Assembly: GCF_026898135.2 (NCBI RefSeq)
Contig: NZ_CP114035.2
Coordinates: 3,699,501 to 3,763,500, forward strand
Length of the DNA: 64,000 nt
Direction of reading: 5' to 3'
DNA from: Pseudomonas fortuita
GTDB taxonomy: Bacteria; Pseudomonadota; Gammaproteobacteria; Pseudomonadales; Pseudomonadaceae
Shown: piece after piece, positions 47,117 through 55,929 of the stretch
How the letters are laid out: each line of letters begins with the position of its first letter
Numbering within the stretch: the first letter of the stretch is position 1
Notes under the pieces: model-generated
Database searches by the model: none
Seen by the model: only the letters and a program-made list of their open reading frames with translations
What the model was told of the DNA's origin: nothing
Position numbers and translations under genes: made by a program

Positions 47117-48529
47117 TCAGCACTGTACGGCTTTCACCTCGACGAACTCCGCCAGGCCCTCTTCGCCCCACTCGCGGCCGTTGCCCGACTGCTTGTAGCC
47201 ACCAAACGGCGCCCGGTAGTTGAACCCGCCCCCGTTGATGAAGCACTGCCCGGCCCGAATCTGCCGCGCCAGCGCCAGGCCGTGCTCGCGGCTGCCCGCC
47301 CACACCGCGCTGGACAGGCCGAACGGCGAGTCATTGGCCAGCGCCAGCGCCTGGGCCTCGTCGGCGTAGGGGATCAGGCACAGCACCGGGCCGAAGATTT
47401 CTTCCTGGGCAATGCGCATGCGGTTGTCGACGTCGGCGAACAACGTGGGCGCCACGTAGAACCCGCGCTCGAAGCCGCCGCTATCACCACCGCACAACAA
47501 GCGCGCGCCCTCCTCCTGGCCCTGGCGAATGTAGTCGAGCACCGTGCGCCGCTGGCCTGCCGAACACATCGGCCCGAGAAAACTGGCCGGGTCACGCGGG
47601 TCGCCCATGACCAGTGCGCGGGTTTCGGCCTCGGCGATTTCCAGCGCCTCGGCGTAGCGGCTGGCCGGCAGCAGCATACGGGTCAGTGCTGTGCAGGTCT
47701 GCCCCGAGTTGATCATCACGTCCTGCACGCCATGGCGCACCGCAGCGTGCAGGTCGGCATCGGCGGTAATCAGAAACGGTGATTTGCCACCCAGCTCCAG
47801 GCACACCCGCTTCACCGTCGGCGCGGCCGCTTGTGCCACCCGGACACCGGCACCGGTTGAACCGGTGAACGACACCATGTCCACCTGCGGGTGCCGGGCC
47901 AGGGCCTCACCCACCTTTGCCCCCGGGCCGCTGACCAGGTTGAACACCCCGGCCGGCAGGCCGATGGCGTCGATCATTTCGGCCAGTAAAAACGCGTGCA
48001 ACGGCGTTTCCTGGCTGGGCTTGACCACCACCGTGCAGCCGGCGGCCAAGGCCGGCGCCAGCTTGCCGATCATCTGGTGCAGCGGGTAATTCCATGGGTT
48101 GATGAAAGCGCACACGCCAACGGCCTCGCGGTACACCATCGAATTGCCGACTTCGCGCACCTCATCCATCAACCCGGTCAGTTCGGCGTACTGCGCAAGC
48201 CCCACAATCGGGCCTTCGACCTGCACCGCCTGGCACCACTGCACCGGCATGCCCAGTTCGTCGGTAATGGCCCCGGCCATTTCCGCCGCGTGGCTTTTCA
48301 GCTGCGCCACCAACGCCTGGATGTACCCTGCACGCACACTGGACGGCGTGCGCGACCAGCCAGCGAAAGCCCGCCGCGCCGCCATCACTGCCCGCTCGAC
48401 ATCCGCCTCGCCACCCAGTGGTACCCGGCCAATGGCCTGCTCGGTGGCCGGGTCGATCACCTCAGCCATACCCTGCCCACTCGGCACATGCCAGGCGCCA
48501 TCGATGTACAGCCGCGCATACTCACGCAT
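47117..48529 (-). CDS. Aldehyde dehydrogenase
   Basis: 470-residue NAD(P)-dependent enzyme. Catalytic Cys279 lies in NSGQTCTALTR, the general base Glu245 in CLELGGKSP and Asn145 in NPWNYPL. It overlaps the aruH stop by 8 bp. In the arginine transaminase pathway 4-guanidinobutyraldehyde made by AruI must be oxidised to 4-guanidinobutyrate; in P. aeruginosa KauB can do this. Position suggests this enzyme does so here, or handles the lysine-derived equivalent 5-aminopentanal. Confidence 0.88.
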   Translation of the reverse strand: MREYARLYIDGAWHVPSGQGMAEVIDPATEQAIGRVPLGGEADVERAVMAARRAFAGWSRTPSSVRAGYIQALVAQLKSHAAEMAGAITDELGMPVQWCQAVQVEGPIVGLAQYAELTGLMDEVREVGNSMVYREAVGVCAFINPWNYPLHQMIGKLAPALAAGCTVVVKPSQETPLHAFLLAEMIDAIGLPAGVFNLVSGPGAKVGEALARHPQVDMVSFTGSTGAGVRVAQAAAPTVKRVCLELGGKSPFLITADADLHAAVRHGVQDVMINSGQTCTALTRMLLPASRYAEALEIAEAETRALVMGDPRDPASFLGPMCSAGQRRTVLDYIRQGQEEGARLLCGGDSGGFERGFYVAPTLFADVDNRMRIAQEEIFGPVLCLIPYADEAQALALANDSPFGLSSAVWAGSREHGLALARQIRAGQCFINGGGFNYRAPFGGYKQSGNGREWGEEGLAEFVEVKAVQC

Positions 48530-49712
48530 TGCCGTACTCCCGTTTCAGCTCGTCGGCACAGCGGGCGATGCGCTGGCAGGCATCGACCAGCGCCGCATCG
48601 CCCAGCACCAGGCCCAGGCGGATATGCCCGGCAGCACTGGGGCCGAACGCTTCGCCGGCGAGTACCGACACGCCCTGGCGGTCCAGCAGGCGGTCGGCAA
48701 AGGCCTGGGCACTTACGCCGGTCTCACGGATATCAACCATCACGAACATGCCACCATCGGGCTTCAGTGCCTTCAGGCCCGGGCAGCCGGCCAGCTGTTC
48801 GCACACCAGGTCACGGCGCTGGCGGTAGGCCTCGCGCATGGCGGCCAGCTCGGGCAACGGCTGCTCCAGCGCCACCACAGCGGCGTCCTGAATGAAATCG
48901 GGCGAGCCATACAACATGCACAGGGCGAGGTTTTCCAGGTGGGCGGCCAGCTCGGCCGAACCCACTACCCAGCCCACCCGCCAGCCGGTCATGGCATGGG
49001 ACTTCGACAGGCTGTTGAGGGTGGCGGTGCGGTCGGCCATGCCCGGCAGGCTGGCAGGGCTGACATGCTCGCCCTCGTACAGCAATTCGCTGTACACCTC
49101 GTCAGAGATCAGCCACAGGTCGTGGGCGATGCACAGTTCGGCCAGTGCTTCCCAGGTAGTACGGGGCAGGCTTGCCCCCGACGGGTTGTGCGGGCTGTTC
49201 AAGGCCAGCGCGCGGGTGCGCGGGGTGATGCGCTCGGCCACGTCTTGCGGGCATACCCGAAAGCCGTTTTCCGGCTTGACCGGCACCGGCACCACCTTGG
49301 CACCACAGGCACCGAACACCGCCTCATAGGTCACATACATCGGTTCGGCGACAAGCACCTCGTCGCCTGGGTCCAGTACGCACTGGGCCACGCAGTACAG
49401 CGCGCACTGGGCCCCTGCCAGCACCGTCACCTGGTCGGCGTCGACGGCCTGGCCGCTACGCTGCTGGTGGCGCCTGGCAATGGCCTGGCGCAGGGCCAGC
49501 TTGCCGCGTACATCGGCGTAATGGGTGTGACCCGCCCGCAGGCTGTCGATGGCCGCCTCGACAATCGGCGCAGGTGTGTCGAAGTCTGGGTCACCCACCG
49601 ACAACAGCAGGATGTCCTTGCCCTCGGCCTGCAGCGCCAGGGCGCGGTAGTGGATGTCCCAGGCCGCAGCCCCGTCGCCGGCGATGCGTTGGGTGAGCTT
49701 GGCGTAGCGCAT
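48522..49712 (-). CDS. aruH: Arginine:pyruvate aminotransferase
   Basis: 396-residue fold-type I aminotransferase (AruH of P. aeruginosa is about 393). The PLP lysine is Lys237 in NSLSKSHAMTGWRVGW; LNSPHNPSG and SDEVYSELLYEG are the cofactor contacts. AruH transfers the alpha-amino group of arginine, and also lysine, to pyruvate, giving 2-ketoarginine. GAAGGGAG precedes the ATG. It lies between the racemase (24 bp) and the aldehyde dehydrogenase (8-bp overlap). Assignment rests on family match plus aruI and aruRS in the same cluster. Confidence 0.85.
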   Translation of the reverse strand: MRYAKLTQRIAGDGAAAWDIHYRALALQAEGKDILLLSVGDPDFDTPAPIVEAAIDSLRAGHTHYADVRGKLALRQAIARRHQQRSGQAVDADQVTVLAGAQCALYCVAQCVLDPGDEVLVAEPMYVTYEAVFGACGAKVVPVPVKPENGFRVCPQDVAERITPRTRALALNSPHNPSGASLPRTTWEALAELCIAHDLWLISDEVYSELLYEGEHVSPASLPGMADRTATLNSLSKSHAMTGWRVGWVVGSAELAAHLENLALCMLYGSPDFIQDAAVVALEQPLPELAAMREAYRQRRDLVCEQLAGCPGLKALKPDGGMFVMVDIRETGVSAQAFADRLLDRQGVSVLAGEAFGPSAAGHIRLGLVLGDAALVDACQRIARCADELKREYGNA

Positions 49713-49736
49713 GGTAATCTCCCTTCTTTGGCGGTT

Positions 49737-50966
49737 TCAGTCGACGAGGATCTTCGGGTTGGAACTGCCCCACACGGTGTACAGGTCGGCCAGCAGCGCG
49801 CCGTTGATTTCTTCCATCTCGGCCTGGGTGATTTCGCCCCCGGCCTGCTTGCCGAACAGCACCACTTCGTTGCCGCCCTTCACGTCCGGGAAGTCGGTGA
49901 CATCGACCATCAGCGTGTTCATCGACACCTTGCCCACCACCGGTATGCGGTGGCCGTTGATCAGCACATGGCCCTTGTTGGTGAACACCCGGCGATAGCC
50001 ATCGGAATAACCGACGGTGATGTTGGCCAGGCGCGAATCACGGGCCAGGGTGAAGGTGCGGTCGTAGCCGACGGTGTTGCCGGCCGGGTAACTGTGCACC
50101 GCCGCCACGTGCGACTTGAACTGCATGGCGCGTTGGTACTCGGTGCGCGCCGGCACGGTGTCACCGAACAGCGCGCCGCCGGTGCGTACCATGTCCAGGC
50201 GCGCCTCCGGCACCTCCAGGGTAGCGAACGAGTTGGCGGCGTGCAGGGTGAGTTTGCTGCGGTCGAGCTTCGCGTGCTTGATCAACCAATCGGTCTGCTC
50301 GTTGAAGGCCGCCAGGCCCTTGCGGACATCGTCCTTGTCTTCGACGGCGAAGTGGGTCATCAGCGCAACCAGCTCGAGGTGCTTCTGATCGGTGATCTGC
50401 AGCGCTTCGCCACGGCCGGACCAGGTCGCCATCTCTACACCGTTGCGGCTCATGCCACTGGAGTTGAGCGCCATATGTATGCGCAGGGTCTTGCCGTGGC
50501 GTGCGGCGATGGAATCGACCTGGCGGGCAAATTCGGCGCTGCCGACCAGCTCTTCCATGTCGTACTGCAAGGCATCTTCCAGCTCGCTGAGGCTGGCCAG
50601 GCGTACCCGCACCAGTTGCCCGGTGAAGCCACTGGCGCGGACCACGCGGGCCTCCTCGTTGCTGGCCACCGCCACGCAGGGCACGCCCTGGGCAATGATA
50701 GACGGCATCACCAGGCCGATACCGTGGCCATAGGCGTCGGCCTTGAGCACGGCGCACAGCCTGGACTTGCCAGCCAGCTCGGCCTGCAGGGTGCGGATGT
50801 TGTGTTGCAGGGCGCTGGCGCTGACTTCGACCCAGGCGTTGCTGTTCTGCACGGTCAGGGCGTTGGTGCCATTGTCCATCGACAGCGGAGGTGCGGCATA
50901 CAGGGGGGCTTGACCGGTGATCAGCAGGGCCAGGGATGCGGCCAGCAGGGTGCGGCGAAATGGCAT
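49737..50966 (-). CDS. alr: Periplasmic broad-specificity amino-acid racemase
   Basis: 409-residue PLP racemase with a Sec signal peptide (MPFRRTLLAASLALLITGQA, cleavage about residue 24), so it acts in the periplasm, unlike housekeeping alanine racemases. Lys75 (VLKADAYGHG) and Tyr301 (GYDRTF) are the two catalytic bases and Cys71/Cys97 match the disulfide known for the P. putida enzyme (Bsr/Alr). It racemises Lys, Arg and several other residues. It is inserted between aruI and aruH, so it could supply or recover D-Lys/D-Arg for the pathway. ATG 50966 gives the known protein; an in-frame 52-residue extension is not real. Confidence 0.93.
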   Translation of the reverse strand: MPFRRTLLAASLALLITGQAPLYAAPPLSMDNGTNALTVQNSNAWVEVSASALQHNIRTLQAELAGKSRLCAVLKADAYGHGIGLVMPSIIAQGVPCVAVASNEEARVVRASGFTGQLVRVRLASLSELEDALQYDMEELVGSAEFARQVDSIAARHGKTLRIHMALNSSGMSRNGVEMATWSGRGEALQITDQKHLELVALMTHFAVEDKDDVRKGLAAFNEQTDWLIKHAKLDRSKLTLHAANSFATLEVPEARLDMVRTGGALFGDTVPARTEYQRAMQFKSHVAAVHSYPAGNTVGYDRTFTLARDSRLANITVGYSDGYRRVFTNKGHVLINGHRIPVVGKVSMNTLMVDVTDFPDVKGGNEVVLFGKQAGGEITQAEMEEINGALLADLYTVWGSSNPKILVD

Positions 50967-51000
50967 GTCGGTTTCTCTTGTTCTTGTCGTTGTGCGCGTC

Positions 51001-52608
51001 TTAACAGACGCAGGTGTGTTTGAGTTCGATGAAAGTAACGCCGGGGGTGGCGAAGCCACTGGCCAGGTCGGCCTGCAGCGTGTCCAGATCACGTGGCTGG
51101 CGCACCGCGCAACCAAAGGCACGGGCCAGGCCGATGAAGTCCGGGTTACGTGGCAGCACGCCGACCGGCTCGATGTTCAGGCCGAGCATGTCATCGCGGA
51201 TCTGGCCGAGGGCGTCGTTGTTCCACAGCAGCACCACCAAAGGCCGGTCCAGCTCCTCCACGGCAGTGGCGAGCTCCTGGGCGGTATAAAGAAAACCACC
51301 GTCGCCCACCAGCACCAGGCCCGGGCGGTGGCCGGTGGCAAGCATGCCGCCGATGCCGGCCGGCAGGCCGTAGCCAAGGGTGCCGTAGCCAGTGGGGTGC
51401 AGCCAGCTGCGCGGCGCCCGGCTGGCGAAAGCGTAGTTGCCGGTGTAGGCCAGTTGGGTCATGTCGCTGCTGATGAACGCCTCATCGGGCAGCACGGTGG
51501 CGATGCGGTCCAGAATGGCCTGATGCGTGGCCTGCAACGGTGCATGCCCGGTGCGGATGGCCTGGCGCAACTGGCTGACCGCTTCGCTGGCCTGAGCCGG
51601 GTCCCGGTCGAGTGCTGGCAGGTGTTCGAGCAAGCCGGCCAGGGTTTGCCGGGCATCACCTTGCAAGGCAATGGCACAGGGGTAGAAGTCGTTGAACTTG
51701 CGTGGGTCGATGTCCACCCGCAGCAGCTCGCCAGTGATTGGCAGGCGCTCGCGCCAGAAGTCGGTGTCGGCCATTTCGGTGCCCACTGCCAGCACCACAT
51801 CGGCTTGGCTGATCAACTGCCAACCAGGCTCCACGCACAGGCTGGAACCCGCATTCAATGGCGCCTGCGGCGGCAGCAGGCCCTTGCCGGCCACGCTGGT
51901 GAATACTGGTGCGGCCAGCCGGGTGCTCAACTGCGCCAGCTGTTCAGCCGCGTGCAGCGCACCGCCACCGGCGATGATCATTGGCCGCTTGGCCGCTGCC
52001 AGCTTCAGGGCAGCCTGGTCGAGGGTTTCGCGGCACGGCTGGCCACGCTCGGGGCGGCGTGCCACCTCATCGCTCCAGTCACGGCTGACGGGTGCGGCCA
52101 GCACGTCCAGCGGCACCGAAATGTGCACCGGGCGCGGCCGCTCGCTGTCGAACACAGCCCAGGCACGGGCAATCAATTCGGGTAGGTCGTCGCCACTCAA
52201 AGCCACCGCAGAGAACGCGGTAATCGGCGCGGTCATGGCACGTTGGTCCTGGGTTTCGTGCAGGCAGCCCCAGCCCTTGCCCAGGCTGGCGGTATGGTTG
52301 ACGCTGGAAATCACCAGCATCGGAATGGAATCGGCATAGGCCTGGCCGATGGCGGTGGCGGCGTTGGTCACCCCCGGGCCGGTGATGACAAAGCACACGC
52401 CCGGCTTGCCGCTCACCCGCGCATAGCCGTCTGCCATGAAACCGGCGCCCTGCTCGTGGCGGGTAAGCACATGGCGGATACCGCTGCCCGGCAGGCCGCG
52501 GTACAACTCCAGGGTGTGCACACCCGGGATACCGAAAACGGTCTGCACGCCATAGTTGGCCAAAAGGCGCACCAGCGCCTGGCCGGCAGTCAGGGTAAGG
52601 TCATTCAT
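51001..52608 (-). CDS. aruI: 2-ketoarginine (5-guanidino-2-oxopentanoate) decarboxylase
   Basis: 535-residue thiamine-diphosphate enzyme of the acetolactate synthase family. The activating Glu52 is in LTRHEQGAGFMADGYARV and the ThDP/Mg motif begins GDGGFLYTAQEL and ends LLWNNDALGQI. AruI decarboxylates 2-ketoarginine to 4-guanidinobutyraldehyde, the step after AruH. It overlaps the CoA-ligase stop by 8 bp and is 34 bp upstream of the racemase. A general acetolactate or benzoylformate-type activity is less likely given context. Confidence 0.84.
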   Translation of the reverse strand: MNDLTLTAGQALVRLLANYGVQTVFGIPGVHTLELYRGLPGSGIRHVLTRHEQGAGFMADGYARVSGKPGVCFVITGPGVTNAATAIGQAYADSIPMLVISSVNHTASLGKGWGCLHETQDQRAMTAPITAFSAVALSGDDLPELIARAWAVFDSERPRPVHISVPLDVLAAPVSRDWSDEVARRPERGQPCRETLDQAALKLAAAKRPMIIAGGGALHAAEQLAQLSTRLAAPVFTSVAGKGLLPPQAPLNAGSSLCVEPGWQLISQADVVLAVGTEMADTDFWRERLPITGELLRVDIDPRKFNDFYPCAIALQGDARQTLAGLLEHLPALDRDPAQASEAVSQLRQAIRTGHAPLQATHQAILDRIATVLPDEAFISSDMTQLAYTGNYAFASRAPRSWLHPTGYGTLGYGLPAGIGGMLATGHRPGLVLVGDGGFLYTAQELATAVEELDRPLVVLLWNNDALGQIRDDMLGLNIEPVGVLPRNPDFIGLARAFGCAVRQPRDLDTLQADLASGFATPGVTFIELKHTCVC

Positions 52609-54718
52609 GTCGTTCTCCTTGCGCCTGGCCGAGGCGGATCAGCGCGTCGACCGCGAGGGTGCCGTGGGCACCGACCATCAGTGGGTTCACATCCAGTTCC
52701 AGCAGTTGCCCGGCGTTTTCGCAGGCATAGTCGGCTACCGCGCGGATGGCTGCGACCAAGGCGTCCAGGTCGGCGGCCGGCCGGCCACGGAAACCTTGCA
52801 GCAGGCTGGCGCTGCGCAGGCTCAGCAACGCGGCGCGGATGGCGCTGTCGGTAGTGGGCAGCAACAGGCTGACACTGTCCTTGAGCAGTTCGACCAGCAC
52901 GCCACCGGCGCCGATTACCAACGCCAGGGCAAAGTCGTGTTCACGTTTGATGCCCACTATCAGCTCGGCCAGTGGCGGCGCGGCCATGGGTTCGAGCAGT
53001 ATCTGGTCGAACGCTACCTGTGGGGCATAGGCAGCGATACGCTGGCGCATCTGTACCAGTGCAGCCTCCAGGGCAGCGGCATCGCGCAGGTTAAGTGCCA
53101 CCGCACCGGCTTCGGTCTTGTGCGGCAGTTGTGCGCTGACCGCCTTCAGTACCAGCGGGTAACCTACGCGGGCGGCATCCACCACAGCGCGCTCGGGCGT
53201 ACTCAGCACACCTGCCGGCACCGGCAAACCGAAGGCACGCAGGGCTTGCTTGGCTTGCCATTCGTCCAGCAAACGGCCTTCGCCCGTGACGGCTTGTGGG
53301 CACAGCGGTACCCGCGCAGCCTCGCCTTGCCCCAGCAACCGTTGACGGTTGCGTTGGTAAGCGACGATGCGGCCCCAGGCCGCCAGGCCGTCTTCCACAC
53401 CCTGCAGGGCGGCGATGCCTCGGGCATGCAGGCGCTCACGCGCACTGGCAGGCAGCAGCTCCGGAAAGGCGGAGGTGACAAAACCGATCTTGCCGTGACG
53501 CTCCAGCGCGTCGCAGTAAAGCGCCAGCAGCAAGTCGCACTCCTTGCGCTCGCCAGTGAAGGCCGCCGGGTAGTCCAGCACCAGCATGGCGGCATCGGCC
53601 GCCCCGCTCAGGGTGCTGTCGAGCATACGTTGCAGGGCAGCTTCATCGCCCCAGATGGCAGTGGTGAAATCCAGTGGGTTGACCAGGTTGGCATAGGCCG
53701 GCAGCACTTCGGCCAGTGCCGTCACTTGGCCTTGTTCAAGCTTTGGCAGGTGCAGATGGTTGCGTTCGGCATAATCGGCAATCAGGCCCGCATCGCCGCC
53801 TGAACAGGCCAGCGCGATCAGTTCGCCCTCTGCCGACAAGCGCCCGCAAGCGGCGGCCTTGAGCGTTTCGACAAAGCTCACCGGGCCGCTGACGCGGATC
53901 ACGCCCAGGCGCTGGAACAGGCTGTCGTACAGAGCATCGGAGCCGGACAACGAGCTGGTGTGGCTGAGCGCCAGTTCAGCGCCGATCTGCGACACACCCG
54001 TCTTCAGGGCAATGATCGGCGTGCCCTGCTGCAATGCCTTGTAAGCGGCGCGTGCAAAACCCGGGACGTTCTTCACGCCTTCCAGGTGCAGCCCGATTGC
54101 CGTTACCCGTGGGTCGTCGAGCAAGACGTCCATCAACTCGGCCACCCCCAGTTGCGCCTGGTTGCCGACCGAGGCCATGTAGGCCACCGGCAGCGAGCGG
54201 TCGCTCATGGACAGGTTGTAGGCGAAGTTGCCGCTCTGGGTGAGGATCGCCACGCCCTTCTCCACCGGCTTGCCGCCATGGGCCACCGGCCACAGCGCGG
54301 CACCGTGCAGGTAATCGAGCAGGCCATAGCAGTTGGGGCCGAGCAGGGCCATGTTGCCGGCCGCAGCGAGCAGGCGCTGCTGCAACTGGCGGCCCTCTTC
54401 GCCGCTTTCGGCAAAGCCGGAGGCATAGCAGATGGCACCACCGGCGCCACGCGCGGCCAGCTCGGCAACGCACTGCAAGGTCAGCTCACGGTTGGTGGCG
54501 ATGAACACTGCGTCCGGGGCATAGGGCAAGTCGGCCACGTGTGCCACGCAGGGGATGCCTTCGAGGCTTTCATGCTGAGGGTTGATCAGCCACAGCTCGC
54601 CGCCAAAGCCACCTTCGGCGCAGCGCTTGAGCGCCCGCGCCATGCTGCGCCCGCCAACGAAGGCCAGGTGCCGGGGCGCCAGCAGGCGCTTGAGGTTGTC
54701 ACGAATCGATTGCGACAT
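52601..54718 (-). CDS. Fused ADP-forming acyl-CoA ligase
   Basis: 705 residues joining the alpha part (CoA-binding Rossmann, about 10-460) and beta part (ATP-grasp, about 480-700) of NDP-forming acyl-CoA synthetases. The phospho-histidine is His253 in ALSHTSSLSG; the ATP-grasp segment reads GYPLVLKAVSAQLPHKTEAGAVALNL. It activates a carboxylic acid to its CoA ester. In this operon 4-guanidinobutyrate or another product of the arginine/lysine route is a candidate substrate, feeding the acyl-CoA dehydrogenase and hydratase upstream. That link is inferred. Confidence 0.86.
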   Translation of the reverse strand: MSQSIRDNLKRLLAPRHLAFVGGRSMARALKRCAEGGFGGELWLINPQHESLEGIPCVAHVADLPYAPDAVFIATNRELTLQCVAELAARGAGGAICYASGFAESGEEGRQLQQRLLAAAGNMALLGPNCYGLLDYLHGAALWPVAHGGKPVEKGVAILTQSGNFAYNLSMSDRSLPVAYMASVGNQAQLGVAELMDVLLDDPRVTAIGLHLEGVKNVPGFARAAYKALQQGTPIIALKTGVSQIGAELALSHTSSLSGSDALYDSLFQRLGVIRVSGPVSFVETLKAAACGRLSAEGELIALACSGGDAGLIADYAERNHLHLPKLEQGQVTALAEVLPAYANLVNPLDFTTAIWGDEAALQRMLDSTLSGAADAAMLVLDYPAAFTGERKECDLLLALYCDALERHGKIGFVTSAFPELLPASARERLHARGIAALQGVEDGLAAWGRIVAYQRNRQRLLGQGEAARVPLCPQAVTGEGRLLDEWQAKQALRAFGLPVPAGVLSTPERAVVDAARVGYPLVLKAVSAQLPHKTEAGAVALNLRDAAALEAALVQMRQRIAAYAPQVAFDQILLEPMAAPPLAELIVGIKREHDFALALVIGAGGVLVELLKDSVSLLLPTTDSAIRAALLSLRSASLLQGFRGRPAADLDALVAAIRAVADYACENAGQLLELDVNPLMVGAHGTLAVDALIRLGQAQGERHE

Positions 54719-54736
54719 GGGGTCTTCTCCTGGCGC

Positions 54737-55897
54737 TCAGCGCAGCAGCGGGCGCAGCAGTTCGCGGGCGATGATGTGCCGCTGGATTTCCGAGGTGCCC
54801 TCCCAGATACGCTCGATACGCGCGTTGCGCCAGATGCGCTCGACCGGCCCTTCGTCCATCAGGCCCATGCCGCCGAAGATCTGCACGGCTTCGTCGGCCA
54901 CCTTGCCCAGTACTTCGCTGGCAAACAGCTTGGCCATGCCGGCTTCACCGTCGGTCATGCTGCCCTGGTCCATCTTCCAGGCAGTGTGCAGGGTGAGCAT
55001 TTCGGCCGCGCGAATCTGCGTGGCCATGTCGGCCAGCTTGAACGACACGCCCTGGTAGCTACCGATGGCCTGGCCGAACTGCTTGCGGTCGGCGGCCCAC
55101 TGCAGCGACAGGTCCAGGGCACGCTGGGCCTGGCCCACGCAGTTGGCGGCGACCATGACCCGGCCAGCGGTCAGCCAGGCGTTGGCCACTTCCCAGCCCT
55201 TGCCGACTTCGCCCAGTACCTTGCTGGCCGGCACCCGACAGTCGTCGAAGAACAGCTCGTAGGTGTGGTAGCCCCGGTTGCTCACGCACTTGGGCCCGCG
55301 GCGGATGGTCATGCCCGGTGTGCCGCGGTCGACCAGCAGCGCCGTGACCGCATTGCGCTTGCGCCCGTTGTGCTCGTAGGTGTCGGTGACCGCGAAGACA
55401 ATGGCAAAATCGGCGTGGCCGGCGTGGCTGATGAAGTGTTTGCTGCCGTTGATGACAAAGTCATCGCCCTGGCGCACGGCGCGGGTCTTGATGGCATTGG
55501 CATCGGAGCCGGCGCCCGGTTCGGTGAGGGCGAAGCAATCGGTTTTTTCACCCTGCACGCAAGGCAGCAGGTAGTCGTTGATCTGCTCGTCCTTGCAGGC
55601 CATGAGGATTTTCGACGGGCGTGCGACAAACACGTGCAGCGCCCAGGACACCTTGGACAGCTCACGTTCGATCAGCGCCTGGGACAAGTAGTCCAGGCCA
55701 CCGCCGCCGACTTCCTCGGGCATGTTGAAGGCATAGAACCCGGCGGCGATGGCCTTGCCACGGATGTGTGCGGCCAGCTCTGGCGACACGGCATCGGCGC
55801 GGTCCACCGCTTCCTCATGGGGCGCCAACTCCTTGGCAACAAAGCTGCGTACCGCTTCCACCAACATTTCTTGTTCTTGGGTCAGTTGGAAATTCAT
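54737..55897 (-). CDS. Acyl-CoA dehydrogenase
   Basis: 386-residue FAD enzyme introducing an alpha,beta double bond in an acyl-CoA. Signatures are CFALTEPGAGSDANAIKTRAV (substrate/FAD), KHFISHAGHADFAIVFA and the C-terminal QIFGGMGLMDEGPVERIWRNARIERIWEGTSEIQRHIIARELL, including the catalytic-Glu region. ATG 55897 with AGGA upstream is used; TTG 55903 is a two-residue alternative. Middle of a ligase-dehydrogenase-hydratase trio with 18-bp and 32-bp spacers. Confidence 0.9.
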   Translation of the reverse strand: MNFQLTQEQEMLVEAVRSFVAKELAPHEEAVDRADAVSPELAAHIRGKAIAAGFYAFNMPEEVGGGGLDYLSQALIERELSKVSWALHVFVARPSKILMACKDEQINDYLLPCVQGEKTDCFALTEPGAGSDANAIKTRAVRQGDDFVINGSKHFISHAGHADFAIVFAVTDTYEHNGRKRNAVTALLVDRGTPGMTIRRGPKCVSNRGYHTYELFFDDCRVPASKVLGEVGKGWEVANAWLTAGRVMVAANCVGQAQRALDLSLQWAADRKQFGQAIGSYQGVSFKLADMATQIRAAEMLTLHTAWKMDQGSMTDGEAGMAKLFASEVLGKVADEAVQIFGGMGLMDEGPVERIWRNARIERIWEGTSEIQRHIIARELLRPLLR

Positions 55898-55929
55898 CTG
55901 CAAAGGTCCTGATCAGGGTCGGTATCGGG

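Noticed and set aside
48099..51023. A 974-residue rightward open frame
   Set aside because: It is antisense to aldehyde dehydrogenase, aruH and the racemase; long antisense frames are normal in GC-rich DNA with biased codon use.
53960..55912. A 650-residue rightward open frame
   Set aside because: Antisense to the CoA ligase and acyl-CoA dehydrogenase genes, which have clear catalytic motifs.
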